64,000 bases of DNA, from contig NC_092569.1 in NCBI RefSeq assembly GCF_037975245.1, positions 18,269,501-18,333,500 on the forward strand. The letters are read 5' to 3'. Below, in pieces: positions 1 through 11,850 of this stretch. The DNA is from Apostichopus japonicus. Its lineage: Eukaryota > Echinodermata > Holothuroidea > Aspidochirotida > Stichopodidae. A program made the position numbers and the translations under genes. How positions within the stretch are numbered: position 1 is the stretch's first letter; each line of letters starts with the position of its first letter. The notes beneath the pieces were generated by a model. The model was not told where the DNA came from. It saw only the letters and a list, made by a program, of their open reading frames with translations, and searched no databases.

Positions 1-2796
1 ATTATATAAAAGAACCGTTAGAATCTTAATAATAACATATTTTTCTTGTAAATTGTTTAATTTAATTAATTCACATGAAACAAGTTCATAAAAATACTTT
101 GCAAATTTCGCATCTGCATTATGTTATCGCGAATTTGGATTAAATTGATGTTGTTCTTAGTACTGGCAATGAAAAAATATATAACCTTTACACACATTAA
201 ATGATCGGGATTATTAATAGAGCAAATTCTTTATTGATATCATGCAGCTGTTTGGGATAAATCTGACAAAGATGCAAATTTGTGGCAACAATGAACTAAC
301 AACGACATCAGCGATTAAGTCAATTGACAATTCTTACAACAGCAACGTTTGGATGAGTAAAGTTAGTATATCTTTTGATTTTCTTTATTGCTATTGTTCA
401 TTTACATTGATTTAATATACAACCTAAATATATTATACTAGTTAAGTAGTTAATTAAGTCGACAGCGTATTTAATGTAACGGAATTAGAAAAAAATTTCT
501 TTAATCGACTATGCATCTTTAGAGCTTACGAAACATTCTATGAAAAGGTAGATTAAACATGTTTGACAGCCACCGAGAACGCTTTTTGATATTACAAAGA
601 ACAAAATGTACACAATACGCTAATCGATTGACGTTTATTGCAGCGGTTTGTTAACCTTTAGTTTTCAACGTTAACTTTAGAGAAGAAACTACCTCTACGA
701 AAATGCTATCATTATTTCATAATTTGACTAAGTATTTTGTAGAATTGTTTACTTAAACATTGTCCTTTAAATTTTGAAAACGTTGTCTGGGCATAGACGA
801 CAAATGACATTGACAGGCATTTATCATATATCATGTAACTAAAGTAACTGTTCATGACCTTTAGGTTGACTTAATAACGAGATAACAAAATGTATTGTCT
901 TATAACTTAGAGTTGACTTGAAAAAAATGACTTGAAGACTTGTTCTAAGTTCAAAAGCAGGCATTCTGCGTAATAACTTTTTCAATAAAATTGTTCACAC
1001 AATAATTAAAAAAAATCATTAACTACTTCGTTACGTTATCATGATATTTCGACAAGTTTTCTAAGTTCAAAAGTTGGCATCCTGAGCATTGACTTTTTGC
1101 AAAAGACTACTACGGTACATTATCATGATTTTCTAATAAAGTATAACAAGAAGAATTTGGGTGACAGAATATTAAACTGCGTTCCCAGAGACAGAAAGGA
1201 CTATTGTTTTAGAAAGATTGTGTGTTTAACCAAATAAGTGAAACTCAAAGAAAATGGCTCTTTCATATTCACTGGGTGTTTGTAAGATAAAGTTAAAGTT
1301 TTCAAGAAGGCATATGTTCGTCAAAGCTGAATATTCTCAGATATCTATTCAAAATCGCACCGCCTGAATCTTCGATATCTCCAAATGACGGACAGAAAAA
1401 GTAATGTTTTTTTTTTTTTTTTTTTTGACTCGTTAGTAAATGTTAGCAAACCAAATCTGCGTTGTCAAGATTTCTCTTTTGTTTAATATTTTGTAACATT
1501 TTCATGATGCGAAATAGCGGAATTTAAATATATGTACATCAACATATTAAAACAACGTGTCAGAAGTAGAGTCAAATGTTGTTTCCTATAATTAGCAGGC
1601 GTCTACGAAAAAGTCTAGACTTTTCAAAGTAAATTCAGTTTATGAGTCGGATCGGGATTTTCAAGATTAAATACATTATTGATTAAAGCACTTAATCATA
1701 GCTAACCTAAGTGTAAAAATTACAACGTAAGCATTTGGTAAGATGAAATGTTTGTTGTGTAAAAAATTTCGTTAAATAGTATTTATTCAGTAACTCTCCC
1801 ATTGCCATCAAATATAGACATTTAAACAAAAGAAAGGAAAAATAAAAATCTTAGGCTATATGAATATAACATTTTTATTTTATGTGGATAAGGGAAATTT
1901 AGTTATTAAATGATATATAGATCAACCTTAGATTTCAACTGTAGTAGCCGTAAAGTAGAAAGTCTCGGTTTAGCCGTGTAAATGTTAATTAATCAGTAAA
2001 GAAGTAGAAAAAAGGTTAGGGGTATTAACGGGTTAGATTATCGGTTGGAGCATTACAGACATACTTTAGTAAGACAAGTAGACAATATAGGTCATTGCTT
2101 TAACGTTCTAAACCTCTTCAATTCATTTTGCTGTGGTAGATTAGCCTATATAAAAGCAACGATTTTCTATTTATGGTATTTATAGGTATATTATTTTAAT
2201 ATTGAATTTTTCTTTCTATTTCCTCCGTGTCTTTCAAAATATAACGTTTCTATAACAACGCCACAAAAAAGCGCAATAATTCAAGTATATTAAGTACAAA
2301 TCGCGGCTAACTAAGATACTCCGCATTTTTTTGTTTCAACGACAATGTATTTTACTGTTCACAGTTTATCTATATTACGCAGATTAAATTTATATGAATT
2401 GATGATATGTACTTCAATTGAAAGAATCCGTATGATGGTTTCTTGATCAGAGTCATTTTTATAGAAATTAAGTGAATAATGTAAAATATACCCGTTTGGT
2501 GAATGTGTTCTATACTACTGTTTGATTAAGTAATAGAAAATTAAAACGCGAAACCATAAATTAACAACCAGTAGTTGTGACTAAATCGTATTCGACTTCA
2601 TTACTACTGTTAGTTAGCATTTTTGAAGTAATATTGTTATCTGGTAAGATAGATCAAGGGAAAGTAAATTACCAAAGGAGAGTGTAACAAGGTTTAACAT
2701 TGAAGATCGAAAATAATCAATTGAGTTCTCTTAAACATCGAAATGGTAACTTTACAGATGTTACACCTGAAATATAAAAGTAAAAGAAAAACTTAC
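1..2796 (-). other. Partial intron 1 of gene 1
   Basis: No coding exon is visible here. The block is closely similar to 60584-63351 (intron 1 of gene 5) and more loosely to intron 1 of genes 3 and 4. It ends at a GTAAGT donor (minus strand) directly after the gene 1 signal exon. The linker exon expected at the far end of the intron lies left of the window. Confidence 0.75.
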
Positions 2797-2886
2797 CCCT
2801 TCTTGAGAAGACACGCTGCTGGAAATAAAAATGATGAGTAACAGAGAGGTTAAACCTCCACGATGTTTTCTAAACAAGTACAACAT
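2797..2886 (-). CDS. Gene 1, first exon: signal peptide of a FReD-family secreted protein (partial gene)
   Basis: Ninety nucleotides on the minus strand open with ATG at 2886-2884 and run 30 codons to a GTAAGT donor, phase 0. The peptide starts MLYLFRKHRGG and has a hydrophobic core LTSLLLIIFISSS followed by a small-residue end SSVSSQEG, a typical cleavable signal peptide. The same exon starts genes 3, 4 and 5, where it is followed by the full FReD-TIL-EGF-FReD series, so this is inferred to be the 5' end of a fourth paralogue running off the left edge. Its protein sequence is closest to gene 4's. Nothing downstream of the signal peptide can be described. Confidence 0.75.
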
Positions 2887-5120
2887 TGTACAAAGTTACC
2901 TGTTGCAGTATAAAGTTGGAATGAATTTCGAATCCATACTGCAACAATTTAGCTAGATACGAAATTATCCGGAATTGTACAGTGTTGCTAGGGAACCATT
3001 TTCATACTCCTTCGTCTAGACATATTATTATTATATTAGTATTCCTGTCAAGGGCAGTCGGTGTGGCTCACGTGGTTTATGTTCAGATTTCATGGCACCA
3101 TTACAGTACGGTACAAGTTAGTACCTTAAAAGGTATTGAAATGGTGCAAGACCATACGTCATATTTAAATTTCATTTCTTGGCATCGTTAAGCTAAACAA
3201 TATGACATATAATGACAAATAAATAAGTAAGATAGTATCGCAGAGTTGTCAGTATTGCTGTGGTATACACAACCATATTCCCGATCGAATTGGTTTTAAC
3301 AAAGCCAACAATACTTCTAGGAGGAGTGGGAGCAAGTGCCCCCTCCCCTTACTCCTTGTAATCCCGCCATTACAGTGGGACGAGTAAACTAGCCACAGGA
3401 ACAAATGTCAGAGTTGAATTCATTAGACATCTTTTCTTAACTCGAAATCCATATTTGAGTATGATATATGTGATGTATTTAAACTTAAATCAATAGCTAG
3501 ACTCTCGGTAATAATTCCCCCATCGAACATTTCTTAACTTGATATTTCCCTTCTACTTGAAAAAGGCACACATTGTATGATACGTTGTTGCCGTTGTATT
3601 TGTTGTTTTTCAGAAGAAGGACCTTAGTTATTTGTAGTTACCAGTACTATCAAAATAACCTCATTTATTAACGCACTAAATCGTTCACTGAACGTTTCTA
3701 CACTGACTGTTCATTTCTTTATATATACGTATTTTACTTGTTTCATTTGCCAACTTTATAAGAATATTTTGTTGTGAAACATTTCGGGCTTGGAAATTCA
3801 TTTGTTTCCTACTGTCCTAATAGGAAATGAGTGTTACACGCGCAGCATAAAATCGCCTTTTCCTTGTTGTTGTGATTTCCCAGGTACGTGTTTATAAGGT
3901 GCCTAGAGGAATAAGGACCTAACAGATAAACCTTGTGCATAACAGAAACAACATAGGAAGCAAAAAACCCCCAAAAGATCGATAGCTACGATGAATCTCT
4001 ATTATGCATCTCAGTCTGTTTTGATAAAAAATGTCTTAAATTTTAATAAAAAAATCTTCCTATCAACATGTCACGTTGATAAACTTATTCCGCAAAATTC
4101 ACATTGCATCTTACTTAAGTTAACACGTATATAAAGGGTAGCTTTCTTGCATCCATGTTGTTGAACTGAATGTTCATACTACTTGTTGATAAAATCCATT
4201 CAATAATTTTTTTTTCCTTATCAAAAAAAAAAAAAAATCCATAAATAATAACCTGTAGCGTTTGCTTCATGAAACGATTAATGAGTTTACATCATATAAC
4301 GATCAATACTATTAGAATTGTAAACGGTGCCATGGCGGTATTTATTGAGCATGCTAGAAGTCATGCATTGCAAATTATTTAACTTCTGTCAGGCGAAACA
4401 ATCTACATGATTGCCTAGCATCTAACACATTTAACTGCAGTCATAATTCTATCTGAGTAACAGTACTATCAAGACGTATTTTTTTTTGTGGAGTTTGAAA
4501 AATTGGACAACCACAAACTCCTAACGCCTGCCCACCTCATCGAACAAGTACCATGCTAGATCATGCTACAGTGTGATTGTGGGTTGCGTGGGTTATTGAA
4601 ACTAATTCATTAAACACGCATGAAGAAACAGATAGTTGCTTTAAGTTTCCAATTTCACGAAAGAAAGTAAACAAGAGGCTAACAAAAGCTTCTATTGACA
4701 TCACCTTTCTAGATTTCACTTTACAATCTGACAAAATCGAATGCGATGATTTTTTTATATTGCATCATTCTTTGCTAGTAAGATACTACCGTATTCATTT
4801 ACGGTTCATTGCGGTATACTGCGTTATATTTGCATGTTCACATTCGCCGAGGCATCTTATGAAATAAGTATTGGTTTATCCCTTTTACTATACTCTTCTA
4901 ATTCTAGAAAATTCAGAAAAAATAAGAACATAGGAAGCATTAAGAAGGAAAAGAGAACATAAATATTAATATTGCTTATAATCAATGAGTACTTGTATCT
5001 ACATATTTATTACAATATATTAAATTCATAATATTTTGTTTATTCTTGAATAAAACTTGTGGTGCGTGTTCACGCACTTTGGTGATTTTTTGTTTACTTC
5101 CTTGCGTGATGCTTAATTGC
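2887..5120. other. Intergenic block between gene 1 and gene 2, duplicated elsewhere
   Basis: I see no gene. The stretch to about 4320 is nearly identical to 48595-50020 and more loosely matches 23457-24540, so it belongs to the duplicated unit and holds the gene 1 promoter region (minus strand). Short ORFs shared with 48.7 kb are only conserved because the DNA is duplicated. Parts of 4130-4210 resemble 25990-26050. Confidence 0.6.
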
Positions 5121-5336
5121 ACTTTTCGTTAAGCGTGAAATCAAGGCAGTCATTAAACTGAACCTATTTCCAGCAAATATTGTGGAAAATTCAGAAATTC
5201 GTGTTCCAAGGACCGTAAGGACACTGTACAAATATTGTCCATGTCTAGCTGCAGTTGGTATACCCTGCCGCAAACGAGACACTTCTCAAGTCCTTTATTA
5301 TTGTCCATTCCCGTTACCACCGTTTCGAGGTAATTT

Positions 5337-5480
5337 TCACTTTCTGTACCCATAACATAGATACTGACGGATGTTACCTAAACTGCGCCGTTAAGCACCA
5401 AAGCGGCTGGTGGTTTTTTATGAAAACTGTAACAAATTGCTATGGGACTAGGTGTTACCATTTCCGGTATAGTAATTAAA
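5337..5480 (+). pseudogene. Degraded FReD C-terminal exon relic
   Basis: Frame +1 from 5337 reads a FReD-like last exon: an IDTDG calcium-loop-like stretch, then CYLNCAVKHQSGWWFF, which matches the family signature (D-x-D-N-D, then N-C-A, then G-x-W-W). The following Cys-His-x-x-N-L-N-G block and the terminal M-K-x-R-P are lost, and no upstream FReD exon is recognisable. A still more decayed version lies at about 27505-27600. I read this as a dead gene-2-like copy that once sat in the duplicated unit. Confidence 0.5.
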
Positions 5481-5520
5481 CCCGTGTCGACTACTTTTAT
5501 ATAATATCAGCCCACCAGTT

Positions 5521-6112
5521 AATTAATAATAATAATAATGATAATAACTTATATTTATATAGCGCTTAATACAGCGTTTCAAAGCACTTTACAAAGTAGG
5601 AAAGAGACACAGGAAACAAAGAAAATAAGTAAACTTGGAATCAAACAGAAATGTTTTAAGTTGTCTCTTGAAAATAGAAAGCCACGAACGTGAAATGGGA
5701 GTTCGTTCCAAACAGGAGGCACAGCGTCAGAAAAGGCACGGCCGCCACAACGAGTGCGGGTACGTGGACCAGGAGTTTATAGCAAATGCGCATGATTGGA
5801 AGATCAAAGCGTAACTGTAGTTGACCGACGCAGATGAGTAAGAAGGTCAGTGGTTTATTGAGGGGCAAGTCCGATGATCGCTTTGTAGGTGAGAAGTAGG
5901 ATCTCACACTGGATGGGCAGAAAGACGGGAAGCCAATGAAAAAAACGGAGTGCAGGAGTGAAGATCAAACTTTTTAGTGAGTGAGACTAGCCGCGCAGCA
6001 GCGTTCTGAATTATCTGTAGGGGAGCTATATGAGAAACTGGCAAATTATGCATACAAACTGTTGTAGTAATCCAGTTTGGAAGAAACAAAAGCGTGAACC
6101 AGTCGTTTAGTT
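5521..6112 (-). mobile_element. 5'-truncated CR1/L2/Jockey-type LINE 3' end
   Basis: Read on the minus strand, two interrupted reading frames show the C-terminal tail of a LINE reverse transcriptase ORF2. The pieces include IAPLQIIQNAAARLVSLTKK (6024-5965 region) and LLVHVPALVV, followed by a block like the usual W-N-E-L-P-x-H-V-R-G and a final R-x-x-L-K-x-F in other frames. The 3' untranslated part contains a TATAGCGCTTAA-like stretch and ends in an ATT-rich trinucleotide tail (plus strand AATAATAATAAT near 5525). The body is frameshifted and lacks the catalytic RT, so it is a dead 5'-truncated insertion. Confidence 0.65.
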
Positions 6113-6912
6113 GAACCTTGATCTAGATACCTTCAGAATTTACCATTGTTGTAAATACCATACGCAGCTGAACGACAAGAGTTTCGAATATGGGTGACAT
6201 CACAATAATGTCGGGGGAAAATTTGCGGTTTTGTTAATAGATATAAACACAGTGTTGATAAACTTATAGCTTTATTACTTATTATCAACAGTTTTGCTTT
6301 TTTATACATCAAGAAACATTGAAAAGGAATTGTATATCGAACTATTTGCCCCCACTCCACCCTCAATATCAATTCCTTTCGACATGGGGATTGTGTTCAT
6401 CAGTGCGTGTGACAGTTATGAAGCTATAAAGCAGCAAGTACCTAGTTCAACCACACAACGTAACTATATCATTACGGATAGAATCTGCAATTATTTCATC
6501 GCGTTTTATTTGACTACCACGCATCACAGACCTTTACAGGGGAAAAAAACCTGTTCCCCAGTTCAGCAATACAAACATTAGACATATCAACTTCACCAAC
6601 TCCCATCGCACCAGTGCAAATGTTTCTTAATGACTTTTTGAATTACACTAACAACAGGGAAACATTCTCTCGTAGCTGTCTGTTGGCGAGGAGGTGGAGG
6701 AGGGGTGGTGTTAGGGTTTGATTTTTTTTTTTTTTGTCAGAGGCTTAGATCAACGTTGTTCTACTTCTGGCAATAGATCTTGTTTGCCATGAAAGATAAT
6801 GGGTAAAGTCTAGTAACATTTCATTTCCTCGTTCATAGCAAATGACAACACGCCAAGCAGAGTAACTAAAAACAACGGGAAGCAAACGAAAGTGTAGGTT
6901 GTGCAGATATGA
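6113..6912. other. Intergenic stretch without recognised genes
   Basis: Short ORFs on both strands show no family signature. The stretch contains a G-rich run near 6690 and an oligo-T tract near 6722. It is the 5' flank of gene 2. Confidence 0.4.
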
Positions 6913-6923
6913 TATATAAAAGG
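6913..6923 (+). promoter_or_regulatory. TATA box candidate for gene 2
   Basis: The string TATATAAAAGG lies 201 nt upstream of the gene 2 ATG and is followed by a pyrimidine-rich TCTCTTTCCCTCTC stretch that could hold the start site. It is the best TATA match in the upstream region. The leader would then contain at least one short upstream ORF starting at 6957. Confidence 0.45.
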
Positions 6924-7113
6924 CCTCTCTTTCCCTCTCTATGCTTGCACGGAAGATGACGTATAAGGAAATAAAGTTCTCATTCGACTACTCAAAATGT
7001 ATATTAGATGCCAACCTTACGCATTTACGAGTAGAACGTCTGTGACAAATCTGTACGCGGTACACTGAGTCATTTGTATTGTGCGTCTAAGAAGTTTGAG
7101 TCTAGCATTAAGT

Positions 7114-9945
7114 ATGATGGTAGTGCCGGCGTGGAATTCTGCATTCCTCTTCGTATTGGTATATCCCTCCTTCATGATATTTGTATTGTCACCAACAAGA
7201 GGCCAAACGGTAAGTATTAATTCTTTTTGAAACATCTTTTTAATATCGTTATGTTCTTTCCACTACAAGTAATGAGCTAGGTTCCTGTACTTTCTTAAAG
7301 TGGTACCTATGGCTGTATAATCACCCCAGAAACAAAGAAATTATATTCGTTGTCTTTCCCGTCAAGTTTGCTGTTGTTAAAGGAATTGAATAAAAGGGTT
7401 GTTTGGTTGCTATTAAAAACTTGTAAATCAGCTTTTCGCATTAACATTAATTTTAAATTTAACTGCTATCGAATATAGGAACACCATGAATACAACCTGT
7501 TAAAGTATTCCGTTATGTTTATTTCTGATAGGTGAATCAATTAAAAGACGAGAGAGCAAACAGTTACAGGAGTAGAAGAAGCACGGAAAGTAAGTAGATA
7601 CGTGTGTGTAAATGAATGTAATTAAATGTACCATACTATGTAACAAAGAGTAAAAACAGAACGGTATCATTGAGTAATGTAAAATCCCGGATCCGCCCAA
7701 GTTGGATTTTGTTTTGTTGTGTATGCTGTCAGTGTTATACGTGTTATTACTTAGGGCCTACGTTCTATGTGTCATAAATGCTATATTTTTATTTGTTGTA
7801 CATAACCCACTAATTTTCTCATAGATGGTTTTTCAGAGGTCTACTACCGTCAACCTACTTTTCCGAAAGATTGTCATGAAATATTTCATGACACGTGTGA
7901 TTGGGAAAATGTGACGTCGGGAGTGTATCTGATCCAGCCAACTGATTCTTTGGAACCCTTTCAGGTTTACTGTAACAATTCAATTGACGGTGGTGGTTGG
8001 ACAGTGAGTATGACCCTTCTTGTCCGTCTTCGATTCAGGAGAGTAGTTCTACATATCACACGATCAAGGGTATTTTTGCTTAATTAAATCTCGATGGAGA
8101 ATTGCCTTCAAATCATGCTTACCCTTCAAATGCATCATTTTTACAACATGAAAACATCAAATATTCTTTCGAATCTGGTACGAAACGATCGATTTAGTCA
8201 ATTATAATACAACGACTCTAGATGACAAAATATTTTGTCGGAAATGTTTTTCAAAAGAAGAAATGTGAAGATATATCGAAAGAGAATTGAAGCTAATGAA
8301 GTTGCTCACGTATGAGCTTAATAAAAAAACAGGAGGAAGAATGTTCCACTTCGTCAACCCTACACTACCGCCTCTACACCCTCCCCCCCCCTCCCCTACA
8401 TTCACCAACATATTGGAAACAGAACGTCTCTTCTTTTTCTAAATAACATTGAACAGAGCGAACGAACTTCGATACCTACAACGTCCATCTTGAAATTAGT
8501 GTTTCACAAAATTGCTTCGAATAATTGCTTATCTAGAAATTTATTCTCATGTATCTTATTCTGTACGGTGACACTTTTCGGCATATGCCGATTAAATTAT
8601 TCCAAGATATATATTTCCCTTATTAGCTTTTTTTTTAATATCAGCGTAATGGCATGGATACTGTTAATATCATAATGAAGTAGAAAACAATGGATTGAAA
8701 TTACTTTTTTATTAGATTTCATACTTCTATACATGTTTTTTCTTTAATTACTTTATTCAGGTATTTCAAAGACGAATTGATGGCTCGATCGACTTCTACC
8801 GAAACTGGAACGATTATACCCAAGGTTTTGGTTTCCTTCATAGAGAATTTTGGCTCGGAAATGAGAAATTATCTTTCTTAACAAATCAAAACGATTATAG
8901 TCTACGAGTCGATGTAACTGACATACACGGAAACTCTTACTTCGCAAAGTACGAACTTTTTCGCATCAGCGATGAAAATGGCAAATACAGATTGGTTAAT
9001 ATTGATGATTACGATTCTAGCAGTACAACAGGTAACCATCATCACGGATTAAGCTTTGTAAGCATTTCGAATGAAATGTGCACCTCTGTTTTGAACACAT
9101 AGGCACGTAAGCGCAGGAAACAATGAATTTTCGACCAATTTGCGAGTTTGGAGGACTGGTAGTTGCAGTTCCTGCTGAATCTCGGTAGCGGAATTTTAAG
9201 GTTCTGCTGTCGAAATTATACTAGCGTTGATCTTTGCTATTATTCGTAACATATGCGTTGGATATTGATTATTCATAACCATGTTATCAACAACAAGAAA
9301 AAAATCTATAAACTAAAGATTTTTTTTATTCATCAATACTTTATTTTATCGTGCATATTGTACACTAGTTGAAATGAGTAACTAAACATGAAATGAAATA
9401 TTTCGCATAACAAGATAAGAATGTAATGGAAATGTAAATGAAAGATTGCAAGATTGCAAGATTAGAGAAGCCTTTTTTAATAAAGAAGATAATCAAATAT
9501 GTTGGTGCTGGTGATCTCTATTTAACTCAAATTTAGACTACTTTTTTTCATCAGCACTAGGTACGCATATATTATATAGATTTATGTTCTTTAATCATAT
9601 TTTTTTTTAGGTGACGATAAACTGAGCTGGCATAAAAACATGTCTTTCAGTACATATGATCGAGATAACGACAAGTGGACGGACTTCAATTGTGCAGAGA
9701 GACACAAAGGCGCCTGGTGGTTTGGAGAACTCAACGATGACGAAGCATCTGGTTGTGTTACAGAACATGGTTATTGCGAGAGGTTTCCCAATGGTGATGG
9801 CTGTGCTGAGTGTGGTAATGTTCATTTGAACGCCGATTTCGATGGGTCAACACGCGGAACCAACATATTTTGGGATTCTATGACAGGTAATGATAACGAT
9901 TGTGGTTTACATTACACGGAAATGAAACTACGGCCAAAAATTTAG
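7114..9945 (+). CDS. Gene 2: secreted single-FReD protein (fibrinogen-like/ficolin-like lectin), 5 exons
   Basis: Assembled exons are 7114-7209, 7532-7589, 7825-8003, 8761-9031 and 9611-9945 (312 aa), all with GT-AG borders and matching phases 0/1/0/1. Residues 1-32 form a signal peptide (core AFLFVLVYPSFMIFVL). Residues 33-51 are a basic linker with RSRR followed by S, a furin-type site. Residues 64-312 are the FReD: first disulfide C68 with the Cys of QVYCNN, GGGWT at the exon 3/4 border, VFQRR and EFWLGNEK in exon 4, and the calcium loop DRDND at 218-222. Then come NCA (C229), GAWWF and terminal MKLRP. Between WWF (239) and C269 lies an unusual ~29-residue Cys-rich insertion (C250, C257, C266). 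FReDs of this kind bind acetylated sugars or other patterns; that role is inferred from the family. It is the only intact plus-strand gene in the cluster. ATG 7114 is followed at once by a second ATG at 7117. Confidence 0.85.
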
Positions 9946-10268
9946 GGACCAAAAACGACGACAGTTTTTTTCCAATGCGTTCGTAAACGCGCTCCGTATG
10001 AAGTTATTATTGAACTGCTAGTTGTTAGCATATGTAATATGAAAGAAACTCGATGCATATTTTAGAATAGAAGTAAGTTTTCTAGGTGTAGCAGAAACAA
10101 CTCTTACCTTGATTCCTTTTTTTTATTTTTTTTAAACGCGCTACGTGAAGGACCTCGTCCATTTTGGTAGTCTAATGTAGTACATTATTATGGAAATGGA
10201 CGAATTTAACGAGGATTTAACATTTCCTTTTTAATGTTTGAAACATAAACGTAAAACGTAAAACGTAA

Positions 10269-10269
10269 A

Positions 10270-10274
<5 letters not shown>
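10269..10274 (+). terminator. Polyadenylation signal candidate for gene 2
   Basis: AATAAA occurs 324 nt past the gene 2 stop codon and directly abuts a long TA microsatellite. It is the first canonical hexamer I see downstream of the stop. Confidence 0.35.

Positions 10275-10362
<88 letters not shown>
10275..10362. repeat. (TA)44 microsatellite
   Basis: Uninterrupted TA dinucleotides over 88 bp, flanked by AAATAA and AAAGCAAGAG. The homologous block near 50410 lacks it. Confidence 0.95.
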
Positions 10363-10365
<3 letters not shown>

Positions 10366-11482
10366 CAAGAGAGGGAGAGAGGTGGGTGGAGAGACATGTA
10401 AAGGCAGAGAGAGACTAGAGGATTCCATTGAACATTTAAACTGCTAATTGCTATTCTGAATTATTTTGTTTTATACTGCGGACATAAGTTCCTTCCCTGT
10501 TGAACTGATAGCGCCAATGCTGAATTATATACGGCTGCACTCTATGAAATTCCTCTTCCTTCTATTTTAATGTAAACTTGAAATAACATCGTTCACCAAA
10601 CAAACCAAGGAAGGAAGCTTCGAACCTGACTGAATGCCAATTGCTTCCTTATTCTTCTTTCTAATTCTTAAATCATTCCAGTGAAATAAAACAAACACTT
10701 CATCTCATGTGTTTTTGTGTCATAACTTTCACATAGGCAAATTACACGCTCGTCAGTGAAAGATAAGTTAAACGTTCAGGTAGACCAAGAGCATTTCCTC
10801 TTACTCAGTGCAGTATGGAGTCTGTATACCACTGATGTAATATGGGTGATATTGTTCATTGAAACAGTTTAAATTAATACACTTATCATGTATCTCTAGT
10901 CAAATAAAAGCATCATTATCAGAATGATTGGTGCACATCACCAACGTAGATATCTTAATAGCTGCAATTAATGTTGGCTTCCCACATGTCAAATTGATAT
11001 CTCTTCGGAAACACTCGAAAAGCCAGATTGATCGTTTACTATAACATGAGACAAATACATGTATAATTCGACGGCAGACGTGGCGTTTTTCGCACGTATC
11101 ATACCAATCCCCGGAATTGCCCAGAATATACCTATTCGTTATACCCTCCTCCCCAGAATATACCAATTCGTGATATCCTGCTCCATATTCTTTCAAACCC
11201 GCGCACACCTTTATTTTCAAACCTTCCAGAACATGAACAGAAGACGGTTAAATGATCTTTATTTGGTGGCGCTGTGCATAAATAATGCTTGCAGCCGTTT
11301 CAACGACGGCAAAAATTCGCATTATGCATGACATGTACGGTACTATGTATACATCTGTCATTTGAAATCACATATATAAATAATAGGTCGGCTAAGTCGT
11401 CACTAGTGGTTTAGTGAACATTTCTCTCGTTGAAGGTATTAAAAGTTCCATGGATCATACATTTTTCTTTAAAACTATAGTT
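10363..11482. other. Intergenic, no gene recognised
   Basis: Part of this stretch (from about 11010) is repeated at 50415-50583. A short internal repetition occurs at 11120-11180, where a CAGAATATAC plus ATTCG motif is seen twice. Minus-strand ORFs across it show no family signature. Confidence 0.4.
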
Positions 11483-11850
11483 GAGTCACCACGACAATGT
11501 GTTTCTTACTGTTCTTTACTAAAGAAAGGAATATCCTGCACGTAGCAGTAATGTCTGTGTTAAGCTTTGGCTATGATAATATAAAGAAATATATAAATAA
11601 AATAGATCTTCTCCGTTACCTCAAAGACAACGGAAATTGCACCCAATCTGTTACTCGGCTTACCAAAAGACCTTACTTCCTTCTGTCATCCCTGTATGTT
11701 GTGCTATATATCTGTATTATGTTTTTTAGTCCCTTGTAGTTTCTGTTACTTTGTCATTCAGCCCCTGGAAAAGATCCTGCTAGGATCGAAACGTCAGGCC
11801 TTCTTACTTTACCACATTCTCTTATACGGGCTATTTAGTGTATACTCATG
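11483..11850 (+). repeat. Interspersed repeat end with a hairpin-GAAAC-GTC (hammerhead-like) motif
   Basis: The block 11530-11850 is repeated at 51538-51850. At 11773-11787 a GATCC/GGATC hairpin with loop TGCTA is followed by GAAACGTC and AGGCC, and preceded by GCCC plus CTGGAAA. This has the order of a minimal hammerhead ribozyme (stem I, CUGANGA box, stem II, GAAA, GUC) as known from Penelope-like elements and retrozymes, but the CUGAUGA box is mutated. It is probably a relic of such an element; no protein remains. Confidence 0.4.

Noticed and set aside
2982-3191. 69-aa plus-strand ORF conserved at 48690-48899
   Set aside because: Conserved through recent segmental duplication only. The diverged copy near 23.5 kb breaks the reading frame, and no family match is evident.
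10206-10428. Repetitive Ile-Tyr ORFs on the minus strand
   Set aside because: Translation of the TA microsatellite.
10900-11220. 106-aa minus-strand ORF with partial similarity to one at 50405-50907
   Set aside because: The similarity follows the duplicated DNA, the reading frames are not maintained over their length, and no domain is recognised.
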